Assembly (NCBI RefSeq): GCF_017873625.1
Contig: NZ_JAGGKL010000003.1
Coordinates: 1-64,000 of the forward strand
Direction: 5' to 3'
From: Methanobacterium petrolearium
GTDB lineage: Archaea; Methanobacteriota; Methanobacteria; Methanobacteriales; Methanobacteriaceae
Length of the DNA stretch: 64,000 nt
In this document: one piece after another, positions 10,486-20,748 of the stretch
Position numbering within the stretch: position 1 is the stretch's first letter
Layout of the letters: every line of letters starts with the position of its first letter
Made by a program: the position numbers and the translations under genes
Notes under the pieces: generated by a model
The model's database searches: none
What the model was told of the DNA's origin: nothing
The model's input: the letters and a program-made list of their open reading frames with translations, nothing else

Positions 10486-10887
10486 TTAGGAGGATAAATG
10501 ATAAACACGAGCAATAGAATGCATTATTGCATTTGATAAATCTTGTCCATCAAATTCTCCCTTGAAAAGGTATTCCTGAGCACCCTCTTTTAAGGTTTGC
10601 AGTGCAATTTCATCATTGAAAAGGGCAGTGAATATTACAATAGGAACTTCCGGAGCGTTATTATGTACACTTCTAAATGTGGAAATACCTTCACTATCTG
10701 GGAGACGCAGATCCAGTAATACCACATCGTAGTTACTGGTTTTTAATTCAATAAGACCATCTTGAAGTTTGTAACAATGAATTAAAATGTAATCAAATTC
10801 TTTTACTCTCTCCAACATTGCTTCTAATGCTCTGGCATGATTCGGGTCGTCTTCAATCAGAAGCACCATTATGGGCCTACTTTTCAC
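10486..10887 (-). CDS. Stand-alone response regulator receiver domain
   Basis: A 133-residue CheY-like receiver without output domain. The acidic pocket Glu12-Asp13-Asp14 (LIEDDPNH), phospho-acceptor Asp59 (VVLLDLRLPD), Thr87 (IFTAL) and Lys109 (EYLFKGE) are all present, so it should be phosphorylated by a histidine kinase. No kinase is encoded in the window. Single-domain receivers of this type in methanogens usually work in phosphorelays with PAS-rich kinases. The start is GTG with GGGGA six bases upstream; an internal ATG at residue 7 lacks a better site. Confidence 0.9.
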   Translation of the reverse strand: MKSRPIMVLLIEDDPNHARALEAMLERVKEFDYILIHCYKLQDGLIELKTSNYDVVLLDLRLPDSEGISTFRSVHNNAPEVPIVIFTALFNDEIALQTLKEGAQEYLFKGEFDGQDLSNAIMHSIARVYHLSS

Positions 10888-11251
10888 GTTATGTCCCCAT
10901 TAAATGACTTATCCATTTAAATGTTATTAATTGATTATTTGCTATCCATAATTAAATCATTCTAAAAAAAGGTAATCACAATTAATAAATATAATAACCT
11001 TTTTGAATAAGAATTTTCATAAAAATATGACTCATTTGTTGATACGAAACCTATTATTAATGGTTAGTAATTTAACTTATTATCCTAAAAAACCAATTAA
11101 ACTTATTATATTATAAAATAAACTTACGATATTTTACGATAAATATATACGGTAGTTATCTTCAATTTTGTGAAAAGAATAAGTATATGTTAAGGAGAAT
11201 AATTGATGTACTAAAGTTATAACATTTTTAAAAGGATAGATGTGGTAGAAG
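10888..11251. other. Divergent promoter region upstream of dapL
   Basis: A 364-base AT-rich spacer between the receiver gene (minus) and dapL (plus). The only element I can point to is the TATA-like run at 11141-11149. No RNA gene or reading frame seen. Confidence 0.5.
11141..11149 (+). promoter_or_regulatory. Candidate TATA box of dapL
   Basis: AAATATATA lies about 103 bases before the dapL ATG, which would give a leader of roughly 75 bases. It is the best match to an archaeal TATA element in this spacer. Prediction only. Confidence 0.4.
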
Positions 11252-12487
11252 ATGACCGTGAAAATTAACGAAAACTATCTGTTACTGGAAAGCAATTACA
11301 TTTTTATTGAAATTAATCAACGAGTTGAAAAATATCAAAAAGAAAACCCTGATGCTGAAATCATCCGGATGGGTATTGGTGATGTAACCCGACCTTTACC
11401 CAAAGCAGTAACCAATAAATTCACTGAAGCAGTGAATGAAATGGGTAAAGCTGATACATTCCATGGTTATGGTCCAGAACAGGGATACGATTTTCTAATT
11501 GAAACAATAATCAAGGGGGATTATGAACCTCGCGGAATTAAACTATCCAACGAGGAAGTGTTCGTCAGTGATGGTGCTAAGTGTGATACTGGTAATATTC
11601 AGGAAATATTTGACCTGGAGAACATTGTAGCAGTTACTGATCCAGTTTATCCTGTATATGTGGATAGTAATGTCATGGCAGGACGGACAGGACCCATGGA
11701 AGAAGGTGGTCGTTATCAAAATCTGGTTTACATCCCCTGCACAGAAGATAATGATTTTATACCTGAACTTCCCAAAACACCTGTTGACTTGATATATCTG
11801 TGTTACCCTAACAATCCCACCGGAACTGCATTGACCAAAGAACAACTTTCAGTGTGGGTGAATTATGCTAAGAAAAACAATTCCATCATCTTATTTGATG
11901 CAGCCTATGAAGCTTACATCAGGGAAGATAACATACCACATAGTATTTATGAGATTGAAGGTGCCCGTGAAGTGGCCATAGAGTTCAGAAGTTTTTCAAA
12001 GAATGCTGGTTTTACAGGCACACGTTGCGCATACACAGTAGTGCCCAAAGAAGTGATGGGTTATGATAATGAAGGCCATCCTCATTCTTTAAACAGTTTA
12101 TGGAACCGCAGACAGACCACCAAATTTAATGGAGTTTCTTATCCAGTACAGGTAGCTGCCAGTGCAGTTTATTCACCGGAAGGGCAAAAAGAGATCAATG
12201 AATCCGTTGATTATTATATGAAAAATGCCAGTATCATTAGGGAAAGTTTAAGAGCTCTGGGTTTGAGTATTTATGGTGGAATTAACTCACCATACATCTG
12301 GATAAAAACACCGGGTGATATGGATTCCTGGCAATTCTTTGATCTGTTACTCAACGAAGCCCACGTAGTAGGCACCCCTGGTATTGGTTTCGGTCCAAGT
12401 GGAGAGGGATATCTCAGATTAACTGCTTTTAACACCCTGAAAAATACCAAAGAAGCTATGGATAGGATATCCAATCTATCCATTTAA
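11252..12487 (+). CDS. dapL: LL-diaminopimelate aminotransferase
   Basis: A 411-residue fold-type I PLP aminotransferase. It converts tetrahydrodipicolinate plus glutamate to LL-diaminopimelate in one step, feeding lysine synthesis, and lysine is also a pseudomurein cross-linking residue. Visible features are the substrate-contacting HGYGPEQG stretch near residue 71, CYPNNPTGT near 184, the PLP aspartate in ILFDAAYEAY and the Schiff-base Lys250 in FRSFSKNAG. Length matches the family. The gene has its own promoter candidate and a T-run just after the stop, so it appears monocistronic. Confidence 0.95.
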   Translation: MTVKINENYLLLESNYIFIEINQRVEKYQKENPDAEIIRMGIGDVTRPLPKAVTNKFTEAVNEMGKADTFHGYGPEQGYDFLIETIIKGDYEPRGIKLSNEEVFVSDGAKCDTGNIQEIFDLENIVAVTDPVYPVYVDSNVMAGRTGPMEEGGRYQNLVYIPCTEDNDFIPELPKTPVDLIYLCYPNNPTGTALTKEQLSVWVNYAKKNNSIILFDAAYEAYIREDNIPHSIYEIEGAREVAIEFRSFSKNAGFTGTRCAYTVVPKEVMGYDNEGHPHSLNSLWNRRQTTKFNGVSYPVQVAASAVYSPEGQKEINESVDYYMKNASIIRESLRALGLSIYGGINSPYIWIKTPGDMDSWQFFDLLLNEAHVVGTPGIGFGPSGEGYLRLTAFNTLKNTKEAMDRISNLSI

Positions 12488-12490
12488 ATA

Positions 12491-12497
12491 TTTTTTT
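12491..12497 (+). terminator. T-run after dapL
   Basis: Seven T residues begin four bases after the dapL stop and are followed by more T-rich sequence, as expected for an archaeal intrinsic terminator. Confidence 0.4.
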
Positions 12498-12604
12498 AAT
12501 TTAACCAATTCTTTATTCAATTTCTTTATTTGAATAATTATTTAATTTAATTCCTTTATTTCACTAATTCTTTCATTTTTTGTAAAAAATCAATGGAAAA
12601 TTAA

Positions 12605-13441
12605 TTACAACAAACTCATGTAATCCTTTAAAGCTTCTTTATAACTCCGAATTTTGTCGTATCCTTCCATTTTCCAGTTATAGTTTTCAAGAACAGAATA
12701 TTTAGGTCTTGGAGCTGGACTGCCAAATTTTTCTGTGGTTACAGGATTCAGTTCCACATTTTTCCCGGCGATTTCGAAGATTAACTGGGCATATTCAAAC
12801 CATGAACAGTGGTCACTGTTGGTAATATGGTAAATACCATAGGCTGGTTTTTCTATTAATTGAGCAATGGATTTTGCCAGATCAAGAGTGTAGGTGGGAG
12901 ATCCTATCTGGTCGCTTACAACTGAGATCTTATCATGGGTTTTGGCTAATTTTAGCATGGTGGTGATGAAGTTGGGTCCGTGGAATCCATATAGCCATGA
13001 TGTTCTGACTATGTAAAACTTGTCCAGTAGGTCACGGATGTAGACTTCACCTAAATGTTTAGTTTTACCATAAACACTTAATGGATTGGTCTGGTCGTAT
13101 TCATAGTATGGACTGCCTTTATCACCATCAAACACATAATCTGTACATATATAAACCAGTGCACTGTCAGTTTCCCTGCAGGCCACTGCCACGTTCCTGG
13201 TTCCCAGAGCATTAACATGATATGCAAGATCTGCTTTGGATTCACTTCCATCAACATCGGTAAAAGCAGCTGCATGCACTACCACATCAGGGTTAATGTT
13301 TCGGACGGTTTCAATGGTTTTATCTATATCTGTGATGTCCAGAGTCCAGATAGTTGTGGTGCTGATATCGTGGTTCGCTGATAAAACATCCACTAAATCA
13401 TGGCCTAACATTCCTTCAGAGCCTATAATCATTACTTTCAT
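12605..13441 (-). CDS. rfbD: dTDP-4-dehydrorhamnose reductase
   Basis: A 278-residue extended short-chain dehydrogenase of the RmlD family. The N-terminal NAD(P) motif is GSEGMLGHDL, followed by the AAFTDVDGSE segment, the TDYVFDG motif and catalytic YGKTKHLGE (Tyr-x3-Lys). It reduces dTDP-4-dehydrorhamnose to dTDP-L-rhamnose, a donor for surface glycans. The other rhamnose genes (rmlA, B, C) are not in the window. Start chosen at the ATG 13441 with GGTTGA upstream. It lies downstream of argJ in the same direction with a spacer of about 95 bases. Confidence 0.9.
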   Translation of the reverse strand: MKVMIIGSEGMLGHDLVDVLSANHDISTTTIWTLDITDIDKTIETVRNINPDVVVHAAAFTDVDGSESKADLAYHVNALGTRNVAVACRETDSALVYICTDYVFDGDKGSPYYEYDQTNPLSVYGKTKHLGEVYIRDLLDKFYIVRTSWLYGFHGPNFITTMLKLAKTHDKISVVSDQIGSPTYTLDLAKSIAQLIEKPAYGIYHITNSDHCSWFEYAQLIFEIAGKNVELNPVTTEKFGSPAPRPKYSVLENYNWKMEGYDKIRSYKEALKDYMSLL

Positions 13442-13536
13442 ATTTTTCAACCCATTAAAGTTTATTAATCCTATTGTAAAAATATTAATCCATAATCGAT
13501 TCTGAATTTTAAACTTAAGTAGAGTATTCTTTATAC

Positions 13537-14730
13537 TTAAGTAGAGTATTCTGAATTAATACGTACATAATCGTAGCTAAGGTCACAGCCATAGGAGGTG
13601 GCACTGTAGTCTCCAAGGGCCAGGTCAATGGTTATCTTTATTTTTTCACGTTCCATTATACTTTCAGCCAGCTCCAGTGCATCATTTTCTTCTGAAGCCA
13701 TAATATTTCCATTATTGACTACATCAACAAAGCGTTCCCCATCCTCCAGACGAACGCTGATAATTTCTTCATCCATATGAGCTCCTGAGTAACCAACTGC
13801 AGCAACGATCCTTCCCCAGTTTGGATCAGCCCCAAATAAAGCTGTTTTTACCAGGGGAGATGTAACTATGGATTTAGCTGCAATTTTAGCATCCTGTGAG
13901 TTTTGGGCACCCTTCACTTCCACTTCCATGAACTTGGTTGCACCTTCACCATCTTGGGCCAGCATTTTAGCCAGTTTGCCACACAAGTATTCCAGGGCTT
14001 CCTGAAAATTCTTGTCGATCTTCCCCTGACCTGGCCGTGCCATGAGTACAACTATGTCATTGGTACTTTCATCTCCATCAATAACCACCATGTTGAAGGT
14101 GTTATCCACTGCTTCTTTGAGAGATTTTTCAAGTTCATCAGGGCTGGCCTGGATATCTGTAACTATAAACGAAAGCATGGTTCCCATGTTAGGGGCGATC
14201 ATACCTGAACCCTTGGTTATACCCCCAATACAAATCTTTTCACCAGTATTTAGGGTTGTTTCCACTGCATATTCTTTGGGATAGGTGTCAGTGGTCATAA
14301 TAGCTTCGGCAGCATTTCTAGATGCCTGGGCAGAATTTTTAAGTCTCCGTAGGGCATGGGAAATGAGATTACTGATTTCAGGCAGGGGGAGTTGTCTGCC
14401 AATAATTCCAGTGGATGCTACTGCAACATCTTCAGCAGGAATGTTGAGATTTTCGGCAGCCTGAAAAGCCATGAGTTGTGCATTTTCAACACCCTTCTTC
14501 CCTGTGAAACAGTTGGCATTGCCACTGTTAGCAACGATTGCAGAAAGTTTCCCATTTTTTACAGCTTCTCTGGTGACTAAAATTGGGGCAGCCTGTACTT
14601 TGTTACTGGTGAACACTGCTGCAACACTACTTTCAGGGTAATGGATAACTGCAACTCCATAATTATCTTCACAGGCACCAGCAGCCCTAACATTATCCAC
14701 AGCACATATTCCGCCTTCAATTTTTTTCAT
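13537..14730 (-). CDS. argJ: Arginine biosynthesis bifunctional protein ArgJ
   Basis: A 397-residue ornithine acetyltransferase. It transfers acetyl from N-acetylornithine to glutamate and in some organisms also makes N-acetylglutamate from acetyl-CoA. The proenzyme cleaves itself before a Thr nucleophile. Here the site is Gly183-Thr184 in IAPNMGTMLSF, where many homologues have Ala-Thr. Other conserved parts are ANSGNANCFTG near residue 67 and ADPNWGRI in the C-terminal half. The start ATG at 14730 follows AGGTG by eight bases; the GTG nine bases upstream sits too close to it. Confidence 0.95.
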   Translation of the reverse strand: MKKIEGGICAVDNVRAAGACEDNYGVAVIHYPESSVAAVFTSNKVQAAPILVTREAVKNGKLSAIVANSGNANCFTGKKGVENAQLMAFQAAENLNIPAEDVAVASTGIIGRQLPLPEISNLISHALRRLKNSAQASRNAAEAIMTTDTYPKEYAVETTLNTGEKICIGGITKGSGMIAPNMGTMLSFIVTDIQASPDELEKSLKEAVDNTFNMVVIDGDESTNDIVVLMARPGQGKIDKNFQEALEYLCGKLAKMLAQDGEGATKFMEVEVKGAQNSQDAKIAAKSIVTSPLVKTALFGADPNWGRIVAAVGYSGAHMDEEIISVRLEDGERFVDVVNNGNIMASEENDALELAESIMEREKIKITIDLALGDYSATSYGCDLSYDYVRINSEYST

Positions 14731-14929
14731 ATTAGACACACCTTTAGAAACTGTACAAATACTATTCCAAATAATATTACATTTGTGAATTAGATATTAT
14801 ACCTGTACAAATATTAAATTAATTAACATATAATGAATTTACTAACATATAATGAAATATATCAAGATTTAAAGAGATTCAAAGACATTCTGCACGCTTA
14901 ATAAAGAAGTGATTGGTATGGATTAGTTT

Positions 14930-15247
14930 TTAGGGATTCAAAGTATTATCAGTGGTGTTGTTGGTGGATGGCTGGTTTTGTTGAGTGTTTGATTGGGTGT
15001 TTTCTTCATAAACATCTTCAGAATTTGAAGATGTATCTACAACAGAAGCAGTGTTAGTTGGTTCGTTAGTGGTATTTTCCACATCGTAGATTATGGGAAG
15101 CTTAGTAGAAGTATTGTTATTGGAATAAGATAAGGGAGTGTCGTCGAGAGTTAACCCTGTAAATATGCTGGCTCCGGTACCACACCCAAAGGCAATGAAA
15201 GACACTACCAGGGCAACAGCAGCTTTTGCTTTAATATCTTCCCTCAT
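14930..15247 (-). CDS. Membrane-anchored secreted low-complexity protein
   Basis: A 105-residue protein with one N-terminal hydrophobic segment (about residues 8-33, AAVALVVSFIAFGCG) followed by an Asn/Thr/Ser-rich, probably unstructured outer tail. The FGCGTG at the end of the helix resembles SVGCGV in the larger membrane-anchored protein at 61648-62337, but there is no proper lipobox. The ATG is preceded by AGAAGGAG. No family recognised; no function assigned. Confidence 0.6.
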   Translation of the reverse strand: MREDIKAKAAVALVVSFIAFGCGTGASIFTGLTLDDTPLSYSNNNTSTKLPIIYDVENTTNEPTNTASVVDTSSNSEDVYEENTQSNTQQNQPSTNNTTDNTLNP

Positions 15248-15388
15248 AATCTAAACTCCTTCTGATTTTTTAGTTATTAGTGTATATTGTTTTTATTCTA
15301 ATTAATTTTTATCCAGATTTTATCCTTATTCTATTTATTAATATTTGAATTTCTTAGCTATATTGATTCAATCGGCTGTTAAATGATA

Positions 15389-16597
15389 TCAAGCGGTAAC
15401 TGCATAAAGTAAAGCTAATCCAATTGCCACCAGACCAAATTCCCAGTGTCCGATATTCCATCCAATTAGAGTGACAATGAAAACAAAAATGAAAATCAAA
15501 ATCACTCGTCCGGCTTTTTCCTGCAGGAATTCCACAATGGTACGACTGAACTCTGATGGCACATAGTAGGCATAGACACCATCGGCTAAGTCAAAAACCA
15601 TTACTGGAGAATTGTTCCATATTTTAATATCATCCGCCATCTGGGCCCTTTCTCCTGCCTCACGACGACTTTTTCCAATACCAACACGTAGTCTGGCGCC
15701 GTTGTTTAGAGCGTGCCAGGCGGAATCTATTCCTGCACGAAGGGCAGCATCTTTGGTGGGTAAGTTAGCAATGAGGTCGTCTCCACCTTCACGATAACCT
15801 TCTATTTTCCCTTTACACTCTTTTTCAATGAAGTCTTTGATTTCGTTCATGATTTCAAGGAGTCTGTCTCGGCCCTGTTCTTCAATGAACTGTGTTGAGT
15901 CAAATGCATCTATGAAAAGGTAATTATCGTAAACTGCTGGTGTTCCTTCAAGTTTAGTAAGTTTACTGGAGAATACAATAGCAAATTCACCACCAAGTTT
16001 GGTGAATCCAACACCGGAAGTTTCTCCGATTTGTTTGTTGAGGTTGATGGATCTTTCGATGGCAGCAGCTCCAGTCATGCCTGCAGCTGCTCTGACTTCT
16101 ATCTCCTTTTCCATACCCACCTTTATTAACTCAATACCCACCCGTATAGCATCATTTTTTGATAAAAGTCGTGACACGATCTCGGTGTTGCTTCTTTCTA
16201 CAATCACACCGTTTTCTTTCTTGATAATTTGCACGAACTGGTCGATGATCTGCTTGTTACCACTGAATACTTCCACATAGAGGTATCGGTCACTGCCCAT
16301 TATTATGTTACTTAAAAGGGCGTATTCATTGACGTTATCCTCTGCTGGTTTTATTTCAACGAACCTGCGATTATCAGGGATGTTGCCGCTGCCTAATTCG
16401 GTTACCAAGTTATGAAAAATGTTTTCAGTACTAATATGGGCTTTATCTATTTCAAGAAGCATGGTACGGGTGTAGTTGACCATTTCCACATATTCTTGTT
16501 CCCTTTCATTGGTAGGATAATATTTGGTACCTATACTTAAAACCCGGTGTTTTAAAAGAAACCCAAATAGTGTTCTTAAAGGGTAATTACCAGCCAT
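15389..16597 (-). CDS. Membrane protein with two tandem nucleotidyl-cyclase-like palm domains (second with GGDD)
   Basis: A 402-residue protein. Residues about 104-210 and 226-337 look like two copies of the GGDEF/cyclase/Cas10-type palm fold. In the second copy the metal-binding aspartates are present: Asp230 and Asp233 in YLFIDAFD, and GGDD at 271-274, followed by RLRVGIGKSRREA-x4-MADD. In the first copy these positions are replaced (YLYVEVFS, ERSNTE), so it looks inactive. Two hydrophobic helices end the protein (about 363-380 and 384-401). Known relatives of such tandem palms are Cas10 and archaeal GTP cyclohydrolase III (ArfA). Inferred activity: making a nucleotide product at the membrane; the product is unknown. 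The start abuts the stop of the upstream NYN gene. Confidence 0.65.
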   Translation of the reverse strand: MAGNYPLRTLFGFLLKHRVLSIGTKYYPTNEREQEYVEMVNYTRTMLLEIDKAHISTENIFHNLVTELGSGNIPDNRRFVEIKPAEDNVNEYALLSNIIMGSDRYLYVEVFSGNKQIIDQFVQIIKKENGVIVERSNTEIVSRLLSKNDAIRVGIELIKVGMEKEIEVRAAAGMTGAAAIERSINLNKQIGETSGVGFTKLGGEFAIVFSSKLTKLEGTPAVYDNYLFIDAFDSTQFIEEQGRDRLLEIMNEIKDFIEKECKGKIEGYREGGDDLIANLPTKDAALRAGIDSAWHALNNGARLRVGIGKSRREAGERAQMADDIKIWNNSPVMVFDLADGVYAYYVPSEFSRTIVEFLQEKAGRVILIFIFVFIVTLIGWNIGHWEFGLVAIGLALLYAVTA

Positions 16598-17620
16598 TTA
16601 CTTGTCTCCTCCCTTTTCCAAGTTTATGTCATAGTGGCCTGGTTTTTCCATCAGCATACTTGGTTTCACGGATACTATGGGGAATTTCCAGGTGCCTAAC
16701 CTGGCAGCAACTGTGCTGGCAATATTACGGGAGTTTTTCTTAATAAATGAGTAGTCGTGATCATTAATTGTAATATTCACATCAAAGGGAGATTCTTCAA
16801 GTATTTCCTCTGAATAAATAATGTTTAGTTCAAATGTTCCGGGTTTGGTGAACAGATCGTTCCGAACGGCAACCAGTGGGGCGTGATCCAATTTCAAACG
16901 ATCACCAACTGTTACAGCAATGTTACCTGCGTTTCTAACCGCTTCCTGATAATCTCTGGGGCTAATCAGAACGAATATTATGAAATCACTGGTTGTTTCC
17001 GCATCTTCCACCATTTGCATGACCTTATCAAATAAGGGTATTTTCATGAACATTCCTTCAAGTTTGGTGTCAATGCCTTCATCTCTACTTTTTGATATTC
17101 TATCAATGGCCTCTTTAGCTACTGCAATACCGGAAAGTTTCTTGTTCTTTTTTAATTTGTATGATTCATAGCCTTTCTTCTCAAACTCTCCCAAGGTCTG
17201 AGTACAAATCTTTTGCAGGATGTTTTTAATCTTTTTGGGCTTGGCAGAGCTACCTATGCTTATTTTCCCATTAATAAATTTGTAAGGAATTCTGCGACTG
17301 TTGATATCTCTGAATTCATCGTAAAATTCTCTGAAAGCATCGTTAGATAATATTTTTGCATCTTGTTCCTCAGCAATTTTCAGGATGTAGTGATCAGCAT
17401 TGGTGCCAGAGGGCACCTGGTGTACCTTTTCTTCATCAAGAAGTTTGTTGAATTCATCTTTCTCATCTATCTCATGTCTCAGCGATGCATCTGCAATGAG
17501 AATTGGATGATAGCCTAATTTTTCAAGTGTTTCTGTTGCACTTAGCAAGTTTTTTAGGCTGGGTTTTCCACCCTTTTTTTCAAAGTGGGCTACGTTAGAT
17601 GCATCCACAATAATCTGCAA
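16598..17620 (-). CDS. NYN/PIN-type ribonuclease-like protein with duplicated C-terminal module
   Basis: 340 residues from a TTG start at 17620 that follows AGGTGA; that ribosome site contains the stop of the upstream gene. An ATG at 17644 is the alternative. Residues 1-125 look like a Zc3h12a/NYN-type PIN nuclease: acidic residues Asp6 (IIVDASNV), Asp44 (LIADAS), Asp76 (TNADHY) and Asp94 (LSNDAF) are spaced as in metal-dependent RNases of this family. The middle is basic and helical. Residues about 212-268 and 278-333 are two copies of one unknown module, sharing the pattern DY-x5-NAxNIAxTVxxRL and KPGxFxxN. Probably a ribonuclease with a sensing or binding tail, translated together with its neighbours. 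Confidence 0.7.
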   Translation of the reverse strand: MQIIVDASNVAHFEKKGGKPSLKNLLSATETLEKLGYHPILIADASLRHEIDEKDEFNKLLDEEKVHQVPSGTNADHYILKIAEEQDAKILSNDAFREFYDEFRDINSRRIPYKFINGKISIGSSAKPKKIKNILQKICTQTLGEFEKKGYESYKLKKNKKLSGIAVAKEAIDRISKSRDEGIDTKLEGMFMKIPLFDKVMQMVEDAETTSDFIIFVLISPRDYQEAVRNAGNIAVTVGDRLKLDHAPLVAVRNDLFTKPGTFELNIIYSEEILEESPFDVNITINDHDYSFIKKNSRNIASTVAARLGTWKFPIVSVKPSMLMEKPGHYDINLEKGGDK

Positions 17621-17624
17621 TAAA

Positions 17625-18380
17625 TCACCTACACCTGTTTTCATACTTGGCCAGACAGTTTGTTTTTCCATCGGCACTGTTTAAGAGAATTTCTATATAA
17701 TCATCATCTATAATAACTGTGTTGAATGATGCTGGATCCTTGCCCCTGAGCTTCAGTGAGGATACTGTTCCTGCAGTGGCGAAGGCAGTGTTTTGAACCA
17801 TCCAAACATGAGGTACATGTTTATGTCCTGACAGAACTAAATCTGCATTTTTACTTATTATAGAGTAGAGAATATCTCCTGCATCACTTAAAACATTTCG
17901 TTCCCTTCCAGTTCTGGGTACAGGTATGATATGGTGATGCAAGGCTATGATTTTATACATTCCATTCTGGGTAGCATCATCCAGTTGTTCTTCCATCCAA
18001 GCTTGTTGGGCTCGTCCAACTTTCCCATAATTCAGATCAGGTTCACTACTGTCCAACCCCATTATTTTCAGACCGCTTTTCAGACCATTTAAAACTTGAA
18101 GAGTTCCATAACGATCTCTTATGAGCTCACGGAAGCATTGGTCTCCCACATGCCTTGCATCATGGTTTCCTGGAACAACCATTAGTGGGGATTTTATATT
18201 TTCTATGTACCCTGCGGCCTTTTCCATTTCCATATAGTATCCGTTTTCAGTAAGATCTCCGGTTATGATGGTAACATCGGGTGCCATGTCATTGATGGTG
18301 TCTATGGATTGTAAGAGTAATTGTTCCTGAAATGATATGGATCCTATATGGAAATCAGAGATATGGGCAATTAAAACCAT
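17625..18380 (-). CDS. Calcineurin-like metallophosphoesterase, CpdA-type
   Basis: 251 residues with all metal motifs of class III phosphodiesterases: Asp9-x-His11 (SDFHIG), Gly-Asp42 (ITGDLTENG), Asn72-His73 (GNHD), His148-150 and His186-x-His188 (SGHKH). Family knowledge: CpdA-like members hydrolyse cyclic nucleotides or other phosphodiesters. Lying next to a cyclase-like protein, a role in degrading its product is a plausible inference, but the substrate is not shown by sequence. Its ATG overlaps the NAC stop by one base (TAATG), and its own stop lies inside the ribosome site of the NYN gene. Confidence 0.8.
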   Translation of the reverse strand: MVLIAHISDFHIGSISFQEQLLLQSIDTINDMAPDVTIITGDLTENGYYMEMEKAAGYIENIKSPLMVVPGNHDARHVGDQCFRELIRDRYGTLQVLNGLKSGLKIMGLDSSEPDLNYGKVGRAQQAWMEEQLDDATQNGMYKIIALHHHIIPVPRTGRERNVLSDAGDILYSIISKNADLVLSGHKHVPHVWMVQNTAFATAGTVSSLKLRGKDPASFNTVIIDDDYIEILLNSADGKTNCLAKYENRCR

Positions 18381-18732
18381 TAACTTAACCTCAATATAGC
18401 CTCAGCCAGATCACCATTGGTTTCTAGTAATGTTCTTCTGGCTTCTTCAGGACTGACCCCTGTTTGGGTGGCTACTAATTCCACATCATCATCAGGAATA
18501 ACCAGTTCAGCTTCAATTTTCCGTTCCTTGGTTTTTCCAGATATTTGATAGGTATCCTGTCCCATGAAATTCATCAGGTTAACTTTAGGATTGTTAATAA
18601 TTAGTTCTTTGTTCTTGAATTTGATTATTACTTCACTAACTCCTTTAACATCTTTCATGTCCATGCCCATTTGTTTCATGGCTCTTTGCATCTGTTTAAG
18701 TTGTTTGGGATTCATACCTGCACTGGGTATCA

Positions 18733-18733
<1 letters not shown>
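18380..18733 (-). CDS. nac: Nascent polypeptide-associated complex protein (archaeal NAC)
   Basis: 117 residues: a NAC domain (about 35-75, VIIKFKNKELII then DTYQISG) and a C-terminal UBA domain (about 80-117, VELVATQTGVSPEEARRTLL). Archaeal NAC forms homodimers, binds ribosomes near the exit tunnel and shields emerging chains. The Met-rich N-terminus (GMNPKQLKQMQRAMKQMG) is typical. A strong AGGAGG precedes the ATG. The start overlaps the tgtA stop by one base, so the two are likely co-translated. Confidence 0.95.
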
Positions 18734-20721
<1,988 letters not shown>

Positions 20722-20748
20722 ATTTTCACCTATATTCCTTCATAAAAA

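Noticed and set aside
15389..16597. Calling the GGDD protein a CRISPR Cas10 or minimal CRISPR polymerase
   Set aside because: No CRISPR array, Cas genes, CARF domain or HD nuclease domain is nearby, and archaeal GTP cyclohydrolase III has a similar tandem palm layout. The broader cyclase-like description is safer.
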